Shown here in pieces: positions 25,473 through 34,207 of a stretch of 64,000 nt of DNA. This DNA comes from Bordetella parapertussis. GTDB lineage: Bacteria > Pseudomonadota > Gammaproteobacteria > Burkholderiales > Casimicrobiaceae. Where the stretch lies: the NCBI GenBank assembly GCA_943331295.2, contig CALQLA020000016.1, forward strand, positions 29,084 through 93,083, given 5' to 3'. Numbering within the stretch: position 1 is the stretch's first letter; the number at the start of each line of letters is the position of its first letter. Under the pieces are notes generated by a model, which saw nothing but the letters and a program-made list of their open reading frames with translations, had not been told where the DNA came from and did no database searches. Both the position numbers and the translations under genes were made by a program.

Positions 25473-25946
25473 CGAGGTTTCGGCTGGTATGGCCGGCGGG
25501 CGGCAAGCGCGGGACACGGTCGCCGCCACGGCGCAGGATTCTCCCAATGGGGAAAGGTGCCTGCAGGATTTCAGGCGGCGGCGCGAGGTCGACGGTTGAT
25601 GGATTGGAAGGGTTTCTAACTCTCGGCGGACAGGGCGGCCGCGGCTTCGTTATCGGTCACGAGTCCGGATTGCGCGCGCAGGGTGACGACGGTTGCGCCG
25701 GCGTGCAATGCGCTGCCGCACCGGGAGTCCACCGCGACGCCGCCGGAAGGGTTGCCCGTCGGTGACCCGATTCAGGCCAAGGCCACGGACCGCAAAGCGC
25801 GGCGTACGGCGCCTTCCCGCGCCGGTGCCCCCGCGACGCCACCCCTTCGCTTTCCTTGCCAGCGGCCCGATGCGCAGCAAGAGCAACGCATCGAGCCGGA
25901 GTGGGCGGGGTGAGCCGCACAGCGACTTGCCAGGAGAAGGCCCGAA
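25473..25946. other. gene-free stretch, nothing recognised
   Basis: About 470 bases between a sulfatase-type gene and the Tat-exported protein gene, both on the minus strand. Short reading frames exist in several phases but show no start site, conserved motif or codon pattern. No tRNA, terminator or REP core was found. Confidence 0.4.
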
Positions 25947-26573
25947 CTACGCCGCCGCCGCGGCGACCGCCGTGATGGCGAATTCCTTCCGGCCGTAGTA
26001 GCCACCCGTGCCGCTCTCTTTCACCATGACCGACTCCGGCGAGGCCATGACGAGGGCTGAACCGTCGGGCGAAAGCGAACCGTGCATGAGCGGACGCTGC
26101 CGGTCGTCGGCGTTGACGTCCACCTCGTAGGCATGTCCCGCGCGGGGACCCTCGATGACCGACCCATGCCAGGTTCCGGGTTTCGCGATCATCACGATCC
26201 GGTTATGCGGGGTGACGTCCCATTCGAACCGGTACGAAAACGTCGCAACCTCGACCCGGAACAGGTCCGCTCGCCCCTGCAACTGCGGGGCCAGGAGCGC
26301 GACGATTCTCGAAAGCGCCCGGACCCGGCTGACTCCCGACCCGCCCCGGTGGAACGAAAGCCTGCTTTCGCCTGTGGTGGTAGCAGACCACAGCATGCCC
26401 GAAGGAATCCCGGCGGCATCGAAGCCGTCCGTGGTTACAAGATTCGTTCCGGTGCCGCTGGCGAAGAATTCGCCGCCATGGAATCGGCGGACCATCTGCG
26501 CTTCTGCGGATCCGGCCGCAGCAACCAAACCCGACGCTGCGAGAAATGAAAAATTACGACGATTCAGATTCAT
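25947..26573 (-). CDS. Tat-exported hypothetical protein
   Basis: A 208-residue protein, not recognised. It opens with a twin-arginine signal (NRRNFSFLAASGLVAAAG) and a probable cleavage after AEA near residue 25. The mature part is rich in beta-type segments: GTGTNLVTTDGFDAAGIPSGMLWS, FRVEVATFSYRFEWDV, and LMHGSLSPDGSALVMASPESV. No cysteine pair or metal motif stands out. Tat export suggests a folded, perhaps cofactor-bearing periplasmic protein. It ends in a run of alanines. Confidence 0.65.
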   Translation of the reverse strand: MNLNRRNFSFLAASGLVAAAGSAEAQMVRRFHGGEFFASGTGTNLVTTDGFDAAGIPSGMLWSATTTGESRLSFHRGGSGVSRVRALSRIVALLAPQLQGRADLFRVEVATFSYRFEWDVTPHNRIVMIAKPGTWHGSVIEGPRAGHAYEVDVNADDRQRPLMHGSLSPDGSALVMASPESVMVKESGTGGYYGRKEFAITAVAAAAA

Positions 26574-26984
26574 CTGGGGCTTCTCCTTGAATCTCCGAGC
26601 TTCGTCCCGGCGGCACCGGGAAGCGTTGTGTTTGCGGGGCAGGTGTCATCAGGCGCGTGGGCATTGTAACGAAAATGACGAAAATGATTCGCCATCCGGC
26701 AGACGGCCGATCAGCGGAGGGTTCGTCCCCGGCGTCGGCGCGATGGCATTGGCCTCGAACCGGGTGGAGGTGGCGTCGAGCCCGCGGGCGGCGACCACGC
26801 AATGGTACAACTTGCGGCAACAGTCCGATCACCACGCTCATTTCCCGCTGGAATCGCGGGACGGCCTTCAGCCTCCCGTGCCAACTTGAAGAGGCTGGCA
26901 CTGTCCGGCGGCGTGTGTTTCCGGGATAATGCCGCCTTTACCTCCGCCGGGCAACGCGCGTTTGCGCCTCGCCCCGCGTCCATC
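26574..26984. other. intergenic region upstream of tRNA-Leu
   Basis: No gene is seen. It contains a perfect tandem 9-base repeat (ACGAAAATG twice, 26669-26686) and a GATAAT box at 26925-26930 that may be the -10 of the tRNA promoter, placing the transcript start about 48 bases before the tRNA. Confidence 0.4.
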
Positions 26985-27071
26985 GCCGGGATGGCGGAAC
27001 TGGTAGACGCAGCGGACTCAAAATCCGCCGATAGCAATATCGTGGGGATTCGACTTCCCCTCCCGGCACCA
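26985..27071 (+). tRNA. tRNA-Leu (anticodon CAA)
   Basis: An 87-nucleotide class II tRNA with acceptor arms GCCGGGA and TCCCGGC, an encoded ACCA end (27068-27071), the anticodon loop CTCAAAA giving CAA (reads UUG), a long variable arm and the T-loop GATTCGA. It lies 21 bases before the start of the TPR protein gene. Confidence 0.97.
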
Positions 27072-27092
27072 AACGAGCCCCGTCGATCGGCC

Positions 27093-29222
27093 GTGGAGAG
27101 CAGGCAACCCGACCCCGCCGATGCCGCGACGTGGCTCCAGGACGCGATCGAGGACCATCGCGCCGGGCGCTTGGACGACGCGGTCGCGAAATACGACCGC
27201 ATTCTTGCCGTCCTGCCTGACTATTTCGATGCGCTCCACCTCTCCGGACTGATCGCGCTGGCAAAGGGCGACCTGGCGCGTGCGACCGACCGGTTCGAGA
27301 CCGCCGTCCGCCTGCATCCGTCCGCCTACCCTGCATATGACAGCCTCGGCCTCGCGCTGCAGGCCGCGGGACAGAAGGCGCGGGCGGAGGCGAGCTTCCG
27401 CCAGGCCATCGCGCTCAATCCCGAATTCGTGCAGGCGCAGGAAAACCTCGGCCGCCTCCTGTACGCTGACGCGCGGATGGACGAGGCCGCCACGGTGTTC
27501 GGCAGCGTGGCGCGTCTCCTGCCGGAATCCGCGGCCGCCCAGAACAACCTCGGGACCGTTCTCGGTGCGGGCCGCCGGTACGTCGAAGCGCAGCGCTGCT
27601 ACGAGCAGGCACTGATGCTCGATCCGGCATTCGCCGACGCTTCGGTCAACCTTGCGGAACTGTTCATGCTGGCCAGCCGGTACGAGGAGGCCGAGGCGCG
27701 CTATCGCGCCGCGCTCGCCTCGTCCGCGCCGGGCGCCAACGTTCTGTACCGGCTGGGCTACGCGCTCTACCGGCAGGGTCGACGCACGGACGCGATGGCC
27801 GCCTTCGATGCCGCACTGTCCCGCGATCCGGAATGCGTCGAGGCACGGTGGGCGCGCACGATGTCGGAACTGCCGATGGGTTATGCGGACGGAGAACTGC
27901 CTGCCCGGTTCAGGACCGGCTTCTCGGATTCGCTCGACGCGCTCGATCGCTGGTTCGACCAAGGTCGCGAAGCGATCGGACACCGCGCCGTCGGCAACCA
28001 GCAGCCGTTCTACCTCGCATTCCACGACGTCCCGAACGTCGGCCTATTGTGCCGCTACGGCGACCTCTGTTCGCGCCTGATGGGGAGCTGGGCGTCGACC
28101 CTGCCGGCCCGACCGCCCGGGCGCAGCAGGGGTCCGCAGCGTCGCATCGGCATCGTGTCGGGCTTCTTCTGCGACCAGTCCGTCTGGACGGCGATCGTGC
28201 GGGGCTGGTGCGCGCATCTCGACCGCGGACGTTTCGAGCTGCACATGATGTCCACCGGGATGCTCGACGACGCAGAAACCGCGCGGGCCAGAAGCTACGC
28301 CGAGAGTTTCCACTCCGGGCTGCCGGGACTCGCCGATTGGGTCCGCTTGATCGGCGAGCACCGCCTCGACGTGATCCTGTATCCCGAAATCGGCATGGAT
28401 CGAATGAGCGCGAAGCTGGCGAGCCTGCGCCTTGCCCCCGTCCAGGCTGCCGCGTGGGGGCATCCGGAGACGACCGGATTGCCGACGATCGACTACTACC
28501 TTTCCGCCGCGGCATTCGAACCCCCCGAGGCACGGCGAAACTATCGCGAGACCCTGGTCGCGTTGCCGGGCATCGGCGTCTGCTACGAAGCGCTCGACCC
28601 GGCGCCGGCGGCGGTCGATTGGGCTGCGCTGGGCGTCGATCGCGGCCAGCCCGTCCTGGTCTGCGCGGCAACACCGTACAAGTACCTCCCCGACCACGAT
28701 CGGGTCCTGGTCGAGATTGCGCGGCGCCTGGGGCAATGCCAGTTCGTCTTCTTCCGCGACGTCGCCGCCGGCCTTTCGCGGCAACTCGAACAGCGCCTGC
28801 AGCAGGCATTCGCCCGCGCGGGCCTGGACGCGCAGCGGTTCGTCCGCTTCGTTCCGCGCCACGCGCGGCCGGCCTTCTTCGAACTGATGCGGCAAAGCGA
28901 CGTCTACCTCGACACCTTCGGCTTTTCCGGCTTCAACACGGCGATGCAGGCGGTCGAATGCGCCCTCCCGGTCGTCACCTGCGAGGGCCGGTTCATGCGC
29001 GGGCGCCTCGCCGCCGGCATACTGAGGCAAATGGGGATGCCCGAACTGGTCGCCGCCGACGAGCGGGAGTACATCGACCTCGTGCTGAGGCTGTGCCGGG
29101 ACGGCGCCTTCATGCAGCAAGTCCGCACGCGGCTGCGCGAACGCCGTGCGACCCTGTTCGACGATACCGCGCCGGTGCGGGCACTCGAGGCGTTCCTGGA
29201 GAGCGCAACGGCCCGCACCTGA
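27093..29222 (+). CDS. TPR-repeat O-GlcNAc-transferase-like protein (SPINDLY/GT41 type)
   Basis: A 709-residue protein. Residues about 15-310 hold eight or so tetratricopeptide repeats (e.g. DDAVAKYDRILAVLPDYFDALHLSG). The C-terminal half is a GT41-type catalytic domain: RIGIVSGFFCDQSVW, AWGHPETTGLPTIDYYLS, CAATPYKYLPDH, VRFVPRHARPAFFELMRQSDVYLDTFGFSGFNTAMQAVECALPVVT. Related bacterial enzymes glycosylate adhesins, flagellin or unknown targets in the cytoplasm. No ATG is available before the repeats; GTG 27093 is the best start, with a poor ribosome site. It lies 21 bases after tRNA-Leu and may share its transcript. Confidence 0.85.
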   Translation: MESRQPDPADAATWLQDAIEDHRAGRLDDAVAKYDRILAVLPDYFDALHLSGLIALAKGDLARATDRFETAVRLHPSAYPAYDSLGLALQAAGQKARAEASFRQAIALNPEFVQAQENLGRLLYADARMDEAATVFGSVARLLPESAAAQNNLGTVLGAGRRYVEAQRCYEQALMLDPAFADASVNLAELFMLASRYEEAEARYRAALASSAPGANVLYRLGYALYRQGRRTDAMAAFDAALSRDPECVEARWARTMSELPMGYADGELPARFRTGFSDSLDALDRWFDQGREAIGHRAVGNQQPFYLAFHDVPNVGLLCRYGDLCSRLMGSWASTLPARPPGRSRGPQRRIGIVSGFFCDQSVWTAIVRGWCAHLDRGRFELHMMSTGMLDDAETARARSYAESFHSGLPGLADWVRLIGEHRLDVILYPEIGMDRMSAKLASLRLAPVQAAAWGHPETTGLPTIDYYLSAAAFEPPEARRNYRETLVALPGIGVCYEALDPAPAAVDWAALGVDRGQPVLVCAATPYKYLPDHDRVLVEIARRLGQCQFVFFRDVAAGLSRQLEQRLQQAFARAGLDAQRFVRFVPRHARPAFFELMRQSDVYLDTFGFSGFNTAMQAVECALPVVTCEGRFMRGRLAAGILRQMGMPELVAADEREYIDLVLRLCRDGAFMQQVRTRLRERRATLFDDTAPVRALEAFLESATART

Positions 29223-29266
29223 TCCACCCGGTTCGCTTGACGCTCGGATCGTAATCGTATTCACTC

Positions 29267-29698
29267 TTGACGCGGGCACCCGCGCCTTCCCTCCGCCGCA
29301 CCGGCCAGACCTTGCCCACCTCACTGCCCCCGTCCGCCGCCGGCCACGATGCCATCCCGTCCCGCCAATGGCTCGCCCTCGCGGCGGTGCTGGCCGCGGT
29401 CAAGCTCGCCTGGTTCCTCGCCGACCACACGCCGATGCTGTTTCTCGGGAACTCCGAGAGCTACCTGGCCACGGCCACGATCGGCTGGATTCCGCCCGAC
29501 CGCTCGTTCCTCTACGGCTACCTGCTGCGCTTCCTCGCATTGGGCACCGGGTCGCTGCAACCGCTGATCGCGGTGCAGGCCGCCTGCAGCGTCGTGGTCG
29601 CGCTGCTGCTCGCATCGCTCCTCGCCGGCGCATTTGCGATTCCGAAGCGCGTCGCGGCACGCTGCGGCGGGCTGCGCTGCACGCGGCGCCATGTATAA
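29267..29698 (+). pseudogene. N-terminal remnant of a polytopic membrane protein
   Basis: A frame encoding three or so hydrophobic helices (ALAAVLAAVKLAWFLADH, SFLYGYLLRFLALG, LIAVQAACSVVVALLLASLLAGAFA) that stops after about 140 residues. The pattern LFLGNSESYLATA followed by PPDRSFLYGYL resembles the beginning of large uncharacterised glycosyltransferase-like membrane proteins. Homology ends near AIPKRVAARCGG, and the frame then runs into GC-rich filler before a TATA-rich control region. The start (TTG 29267) is uncertain. Truncation at the left border of the catabolic region suggests a rearrangement. Confidence 0.5.
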
Positions 29699-29720
29699 CT
29701 TATACGCTGATAACTTATAC
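29693..29720. promoter_or_regulatory. tandem palindromic operator and -10 box upstream of tauD-type gene
   Basis: GTATAA-C-TTATAC (29693-29705) is a perfect 13-base palindrome; a second near-copy (29708-29720) repeats ATAACTTATAC 15 bases on. The second overlaps TATACT (29716-29721), a good -10. The arrangement suggests a dimeric repressor or activator bound over the promoter of the dioxygenase gene 135 bases downstream. Confidence 0.55.
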
Positions 29721-29855
29721 TCCGCGGGTCGGCCCGGGCGAGCGCCGGCTCGCGCGCACTTCGCGAGGCCGCGCCGAACGGCCCGGTGACCGGACTGCGG
29801 CCAGGCCGCACTTCAAACCCGGCACGCACCCGAACCGCCAGCAGGAGGAGCTGAA

Positions 29856-30743
29856 ATGACCGCCACCATCGCGCCGATCGATCCCGCGCGGCCGGACTTC
29901 GCCGGCCGGGTCGAGGGCATCGACCTCGCCGTGCCCGCAAGCCCCGACGACGTCGCACGGATCGAGGCCGGCATCAACCGCTACGGCGTGCTCGTCTTCC
30001 GCAACCAGGACATCACCGACGACCAGCAGGTCGCGTTCACGCGGCAGCTCGGCCCGCTCGAGGACCCATACTTCGTCCCGGGCGACAGCGTGCAGGCAGG
30101 CCGGGTGCGCGCGGAGATCAACGACGTCTCCAACCTCGACCGCAACAACGCGGTCATCCCGCGCGAGAACCGCCACCGCCTCTACCAGCTCGGCAACCTC
30201 CTGTGGCACGCCGACAGCTCGTACAAGACGGTTCCGGCGCAGTTCTCGCTGCTTGCGGCGCGCGCGATCCCCGACCGCGGCGGCAACACGCAGTTCGCGG
30301 ACATGCGCGCCGCCTGGGAGACGCTAGACGCCGCGACGCAGGCGCTGGTGCGCGATGCCGTCTGCGAGCACAGTCGCCTCTATTCGCGGCGCGAGCTGGG
30401 CTTCGAATTCAGCGCCGAGGAGGAGAAGAAGTTCGCGCCGGTCCCGCACCCGCTCGTCCGCCGCCATCCGGCGACCGGCCGCCTGTCGCTCTATCTCTCG
30501 TCGCACGGCGGCGCGCTGGTCGGCTGGCCGCTGCCCGAAGGCCGCGCGCTGCTGCGCGAGCTGACCGAGCACGCGACCCGGCGCGAGCACGTCTATTCGC
30601 ACGCGTGGCGCCCGCACGATCTCGTGATGTGGGACAACCGCGTCACGATGCATCGCGGGCTGCGCTATCCCGCCGACCAGGCCCGCGACCTGCGGCGCAC
30701 GACAACGAAGGAGTCCGGGCAGGAACTGCCGCGGGACGCATGA
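29856..30743 (+). CDS. TauD/TfdA family alpha-ketoglutarate-dependent dioxygenase
   Basis: A 295-residue Fe(II)/2-oxoglutarate oxygenase. Iron ligands: the HAD triad in LLWHADSSYK (His and Asp) and the distal His in RVTMHRG; the 2-oxoglutarate-binding Arg is in RRTTTK near the end. Overall form is closer to TfdA (2,4-D dioxygenase) than to taurine dioxygenase. GGAGGAG precedes the ATG. A Bug binding-protein gene follows 91 bases later on the same strand. A second TauD-type enzyme is in the opposite-strand operon (34290-35186). Substrate unknown; carboxylates, sulfonates and ethers are all known for the family. Confidence 0.9.
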   Translation: MTATIAPIDPARPDFAGRVEGIDLAVPASPDDVARIEAGINRYGVLVFRNQDITDDQQVAFTRQLGPLEDPYFVPGDSVQAGRVRAEINDVSNLDRNNAVIPRENRHRLYQLGNLLWHADSSYKTVPAQFSLLAARAIPDRGGNTQFADMRAAWETLDAATQALVRDAVCEHSRLYSRRELGFEFSAEEEKKFAPVPHPLVRRHPATGRLSLYLSSHGGALVGWPLPEGRALLRELTEHATRREHVYSHAWRPHDLVMWDNRVTMHRGLRYPADQARDLRRTTTKESGQELPRDA

Positions 30744-30763
30744 GCCCTACGGGCCGCCCCGAG

Positions 30764-30799
30764 GGCGAATACCGAAGTGCGAAGCACGAAGGCAGTCCA
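30764..30799 (+). repeat. 36-bp dispersed repeat, copy 2
   Basis: Matches copy 1 at 1680-1715 (minus strand) at 32 of 36 positions. It lies in the leader between the dioxygenase gene and the Bug gene, 20 bases after the dioxygenase stop codon. Both copies begin shortly after a stop codon. Confidence 0.7.
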
Positions 30800-30834
30800 T
30801 TGTTCCGCAGGTCACAAAGGGGAGGAACCGCACC

Positions 30835-31830
30835 ATGATCGTCAACGCCGTTCGCCGCACGCTGCTGTCCGCGATTGCTTTCGCCGCGGTCGCAGCCGGC
30901 CTCGCGCCGCTGCCCGCCCTTGCGCAGGGCGCCTATCCGACCAGGTCGGTGCGCCTGATCGTGCCGTTCCCGCCGGGGGGCGTCTCCGACGCAAGCGCGC
31001 GGATGGTCGCCGAGGAGCTCGGACGCCGGCTCGGGCAGCAGGTCGTCGTGGAAAACCGCCCGGGAGCGTCGGGCAACCTGGCCGGCGCGTTCGTCGCGCA
31101 GGCGGATCCCGACGGCTACACGATCCTGCTGGCCTACAACGGCCTCCTGACGATCAACCCGTACGTCATCGCGAAGATGCCGTTCGACACCGTCAAGGAC
31201 CTGGCGCCCGTCGGCAAGATCGGCGACTACCCCAGCCTGATGGCGGTCCATCCGTCGGTCGACGTGAAGACGGTGCAGGATGTCGTCGCGCTGTCGAAGT
31301 CGCGCCCGAACGGGCTCGACTTCGGAACCTCGGGACCCGGCAGCAACGAGCACCTGCTCGCCACGCTGCTCGTCCAGCGCACCGGCGCCAACCTGACCCA
31401 CGTCCCCTACAAGGGTGCGGGCCCGGTGCTGGTCGATGCGATCGCCGGCCACATCCCGATCGCGATCACGTCGGTCGCCGGCGGCGCGCAGCACGTCAAG
31501 GCCGGCAAGCTGAAGGCGATCGCCGTGTCGAGCGCGGAACGCTCGCCGTCGCTGCCCGACGTGCCGACGTTCATCGAAAGCGGCATTCCCGATTTCGTCG
31601 TGATGTCGTGGATCGGCCTCATCGCCCCGGGCAAGACGCCGAAGCCGGTCGTCGCGCGCCTCAACGCCGACCTCAACGCGGCGCTCGCCTCCCCCGAGCT
31701 GCGCGAGAAGCTGGCCGGTCTCGGGATCCGAGTTACGCCGGGCACGCCCGAAGCCTTCCACGAGGAGATCAAGCGCGAACTCGAGCGCAACGGCCCCGTC
31801 GTCAAGGCCGCCGGGCTGAAGGCGGAGTAG
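30835..31830 (+). CDS. Bug-family periplasmic substrate-binding protein (tripartite tricarboxylate transporter type)
   Basis: A 331-residue exported binding protein. A Sec signal peptide ends at ALAQG (about residue 27). The mature protein has the Bug hallmarks: YPTRSVRLIVPFPPGG, VVVENRPGASGNLAG, a second-domain VPYKGAGP, and the late strand VLVDAIAGHIPIAI. Bug proteins bind a carboxylate in a Venus-flytrap cleft and feed TctAB-type transporters; no tctA or tctB is present in the window. GGAGGA lies upstream of the ATG. It follows the dioxygenase gene and probably serves the same substrate. Confidence 0.92.
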   Translation: MIVNAVRRTLLSAIAFAAVAAGLAPLPALAQGAYPTRSVRLIVPFPPGGVSDASARMVAEELGRRLGQQVVVENRPGASGNLAGAFVAQADPDGYTILLAYNGLLTINPYVIAKMPFDTVKDLAPVGKIGDYPSLMAVHPSVDVKTVQDVVALSKSRPNGLDFGTSGPGSNEHLLATLLVQRTGANLTHVPYKGAGPVLVDAIAGHIPIAITSVAGGAQHVKAGKLKAIAVSSAERSPSLPDVPTFIESGIPDFVVMSWIGLIAPGKTPKPVVARLNADLNAALASPELREKLAGLGIRVTPGTPEAFHEEIKRELERNGPVVKAAGLKAE

Positions 31831-31866
31831 CGCAGATCGCGGCGGCGCGACCGCCCCGCGGCGCCC

Positions 31867-32739
31867 TCATTTGCGCCCGATCTCCGACCAGACCGGCTGC
31901 AGCTCAGTCCATGGGATGCGGTCGATCGCCGAGGCGAGCCCCGCCGTGACCGGAAGACCGATTCCGGCGCGCGCCGCGAGCTCGAGCACCAGCGAGAGGT
32001 CCTTGCGGCAGATGTCGTTGTTCGACGCCAGCAGCGGGCCGTTCGTCGAATAGGTCGCGTACAGCGCCTCGCGCGACGGCCAGTTGCGCGTCGCGATGTT
32101 GCGCCCCGAGCCACGGTCCATCGCGGCGGCAAGCGCGTCCAGATCCATGCCGATGCGCTTGCCCAGCGCCATGGCCTCCGCCATCAGCAGCCAGTTGGCG
32201 ACGCCGATCAGGTTGTTGAGAATCTTCGTCGTCATCCCGGCGCCGAGCGCGCCGCAATGCGACAACTGGTCGCCGACGACGTCGAGCGCAGGCCGGACTT
32301 CCGCCAGATCGGCGGCAGCGCCGCCGACCAGCACGGAAAGCGTCCCCCGCCGCGCCCCGTCGATGCCGCCGCTGACCGGCGCGTCGAGCAGGCGCGCACC
32401 CCGTGCCGCGAGCGGCGCCGCCAGCGCCCGAACGGTCTCCGGCAGCACCGTGCTCATCACCACCACGATCGGCGCCTGCGCCGGGTCGATCGCGGCCAGG
32501 AGCCCGTCCGCCCCGCGAACCGCGACGTCGACCTGGTCGTCGGTGGCGACGAGGACGAAGACGACGTCCTCGCGCGCGCAATCCGCGGGACGTCCGGCGA
32601 GTCGCGCGCCGGATTGCGCGAACGCGGCGACCGCGGCCGGATTCGCGTCGCAGACCGTCAGCGGGAAGCCCGCACGCGCGAGCCGCTCCGCGATGGGCGC
32701 ACCCATCGCGCCGACGCCGATGAAGCCGATGCGCTGCAC
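31867..32739 (-). CDS. NAD(P)-dependent oxidoreductase, 3-hydroxyisobutyrate dehydrogenase family
   Basis: A 290-residue beta-hydroxyacid dehydrogenase. N-terminal Rossmann motif IGFIGVGAMGAPIAERL, the substrate-binding signature DAPVSGGIDGARRGTLSVLVGG, and the catalytic lysine in GAGMTTKILNNLI. Family members oxidise 3-hydroxyisobutyrate, tartronate semialdehyde (reverse), or related hydroxyacids. It starts with GTG, 5 bases after the preceding Bug gene, and is the last gene of the 14-gene operon. A role in the final oxidation or reduction of a hydroxy-acid intermediate is inferred. Confidence 0.9.
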   Translation of the reverse strand: MQRIGFIGVGAMGAPIAERLARAGFPLTVCDANPAAVAAFAQSGARLAGRPADCAREDVVFVLVATDDQVDVAVRGADGLLAAIDPAQAPIVVVMSTVLPETVRALAAPLAARGARLLDAPVSGGIDGARRGTLSVLVGGAAADLAEVRPALDVVGDQLSHCGALGAGMTTKILNNLIGVANWLLMAEAMALGKRIGMDLDALAAAMDRGSGRNIATRNWPSREALYATYSTNGPLLASNNDICRKDLSLVLELAARAGIGLPVTAGLASAIDRIPWTELQPVWSEIGRK

Positions 32740-32744
32740 GGCGC

Positions 32745-33758
32745 TCAGTTCGGCTTGATGTCCATCTTCCTGACCAGCGGCCCGAATCGCTCGAGCTGCT
32801 CACGCCAGAAGCGATCGAATTCCTCCGGCGTGGAGCCGACGGGCTCGTAGCCCAGGTCCCTCACCTTCGCGGCGACGGCCGGCTGGCGCAGCACCGCCGC
32901 GACCTCGGCCGCCATCCGGTCGACGATTTCCTTCGGCGTCGCGGCGGGCGCGTAGATGCCGAACCACGTGTCGATCGAGAAACCCGGCACCAGCGTCGCG
33001 ATCGGCGGCGCATCGGGCATGAACTCGGTGCGCTCCGCGGTCGTCACCCCGACGCTGCGGATTCTGCCGGCCTGGATGTACTGCCGCGTCGAGCCCACGG
33101 TGTCGAACACCAGCGCGACGTCGCTCGCGAGCAGCCCCGCCAGCGCCGGGCTGTTGCCGCGATACGGCACGTGCACCATTTCCACGCCGGCCAGCCGGTT
33201 GAACAGCTCGCCCGCGAAATGCGGGATCGTGCCGACGCCCGAGGATCCGTACGAGTACTTGCCCGGATTCGCCTTCAGCAGCGCCAGGAACTCGGCGAGG
33301 TTGCGCGCCGGCAGGTCGTTCGGGATCACCGCCACCAGCGGCGCGCGGCCGACCAGCGTGACCGCCTTGAAGTCGGTGACGGGGTTGTAGGAAAGGTTCT
33401 GGTAGACGAACGAATTGATGACCGCGGCCGAGATCGTCTTCACCTCGAACGTGTACCCGTCCGGCGCGGCGCGCGCCACCATTCCGGACGCGATCGTGCC
33501 GCCGGCGCCCGTCACGTTGTCGACGACCACATTCTGACCCAGCCGGTCCTTCAGCGCCGCCGCGACCACGCGCGCCGTGACGTCGGTGCCGCCGCCCGCC
33601 GCGAGCCCGATCACCAGTCGCACGGGACGCGTCGGCCACGGGTCCGCCGCGGCCGCGTCGCTGGCGGCGGGCAGCAGACTGCAGAGCGCCAACAGTGCCA
33701 CGAAGGCGCGACGGCACCCGCCTGCCGCGGCGCCGCCCGGCGTCGGCGCGCGCATCAT
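32745..33758 (-). CDS. Bug-family periplasmic substrate-binding protein
   Basis: A 337-residue exported binding protein. Signal peptide with a hydrophobic core FVALLALCSLLPAAS and a cleavage near AAAADP. Mature landmarks: WPTRPVRLVIGLAAGGGTD, GAGGTIASGMVARAAPDGYT, VEMVHVPYRGNSPAL. The ATG at 33758 overlaps the stop codon of the upstream cupin gene by 4 bases, so both are translated together. It lies inside an operon that also carries a TRAP transporter, so two uptake systems of different types seem to serve one pathway; its own membrane partners are not in the window. Confidence 0.92.
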   Translation of the reverse strand: MMRAPTPGGAAAGGCRRAFVALLALCSLLPAASDAAAADPWPTRPVRLVIGLAAGGGTDVTARVVAAALKDRLGQNVVVDNVTGAGGTIASGMVARAAPDGYTFEVKTISAAVINSFVYQNLSYNPVTDFKAVTLVGRAPLVAVIPNDLPARNLAEFLALLKANPGKYSYGSSGVGTIPHFAGELFNRLAGVEMVHVPYRGNSPALAGLLASDVALVFDTVGSTRQYIQAGRIRSVGVTTAERTEFMPDAPPIATLVPGFSIDTWFGIYAPAATPKEIVDRMAAEVAAVLRQPAVAAKVRDLGYEPVGSTPEEFDRFWREQLERFGPLVRKMDIKPN

Positions 33759-34207
33759 TTCGCCGCTCCCCGCCCGGGGTCGGCGGGCGGAGGCATCGTG
33801 TACCGGGCGTCCGTGGTCTCGTACTTCGCGGGAAGGATGATCTCGAGAATCTCGCGATCGTCGGAAAACCCGAGCACCTCGTGGACGATCCCCGGCGGCT
33901 GGATCCACGCCGTGCCTTCGCGCGCCGTGACGATTCCGTCGTGACCGTCGACGCGCATCGTCTGCCACCCCTTCAGCATGTAGCAGAACTGGAACTGCAC
34001 GGCGTGGCGGTGCGGGCCGCCGACGCCTTCCGCCGGGAACGGGTGGGCAGCACGGACGACGTGGGCGAGCGCCATGCCATCGGTCGCCGCCTCGATGCCG
34101 AGGTCGCGATAGAGGCTGTTCGGCCGGAAGCCGGCCTTGAAATCGCCGTCGCCGTTGCTGTGGCTGACGACGAACCGCATCGGCTTCCGGGCAATGCTCT
34201 CGTCCAT
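33755..34207 (-). CDS. cupin-domain protein
   Basis: A 150-residue single-domain cupin. The metal motif appears as PHRHAVQFQFCYMLKGW with two histidines, and the second cupin motif as GTAWIQPPGIVHEVLG. The ATG at 34207 has an excellent ribosome site (GGAGGC). Small cupins next to carboxylate pathways may be isomerases, decarboxylases or ligand sensors; the function here is not known. Its stop overlaps the next gene, a Bug protein. Confidence 0.83.
   Translation of the reverse strand: MDESIARKPMRFVVSHSNGDGDFKAGFRPNSLYRDLGIEAATDGMALAHVVRAAHPFPAEGVGGPHRHAVQFQFCYMLKGWQTMRVDGHDGIVTAREGTAWIQPPGIVHEVLGFSDDREILEIILPAKYETTDARYTMPPPADPGRGAAK

Noticed and set aside
25650..25886. A 78-codon minus-strand frame in the gap upstream of the Tat protein gene
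   Set aside because: Arg/Gly-rich translation without domain, ribosome site or sensible neighbours; overlapping frames look equally open.
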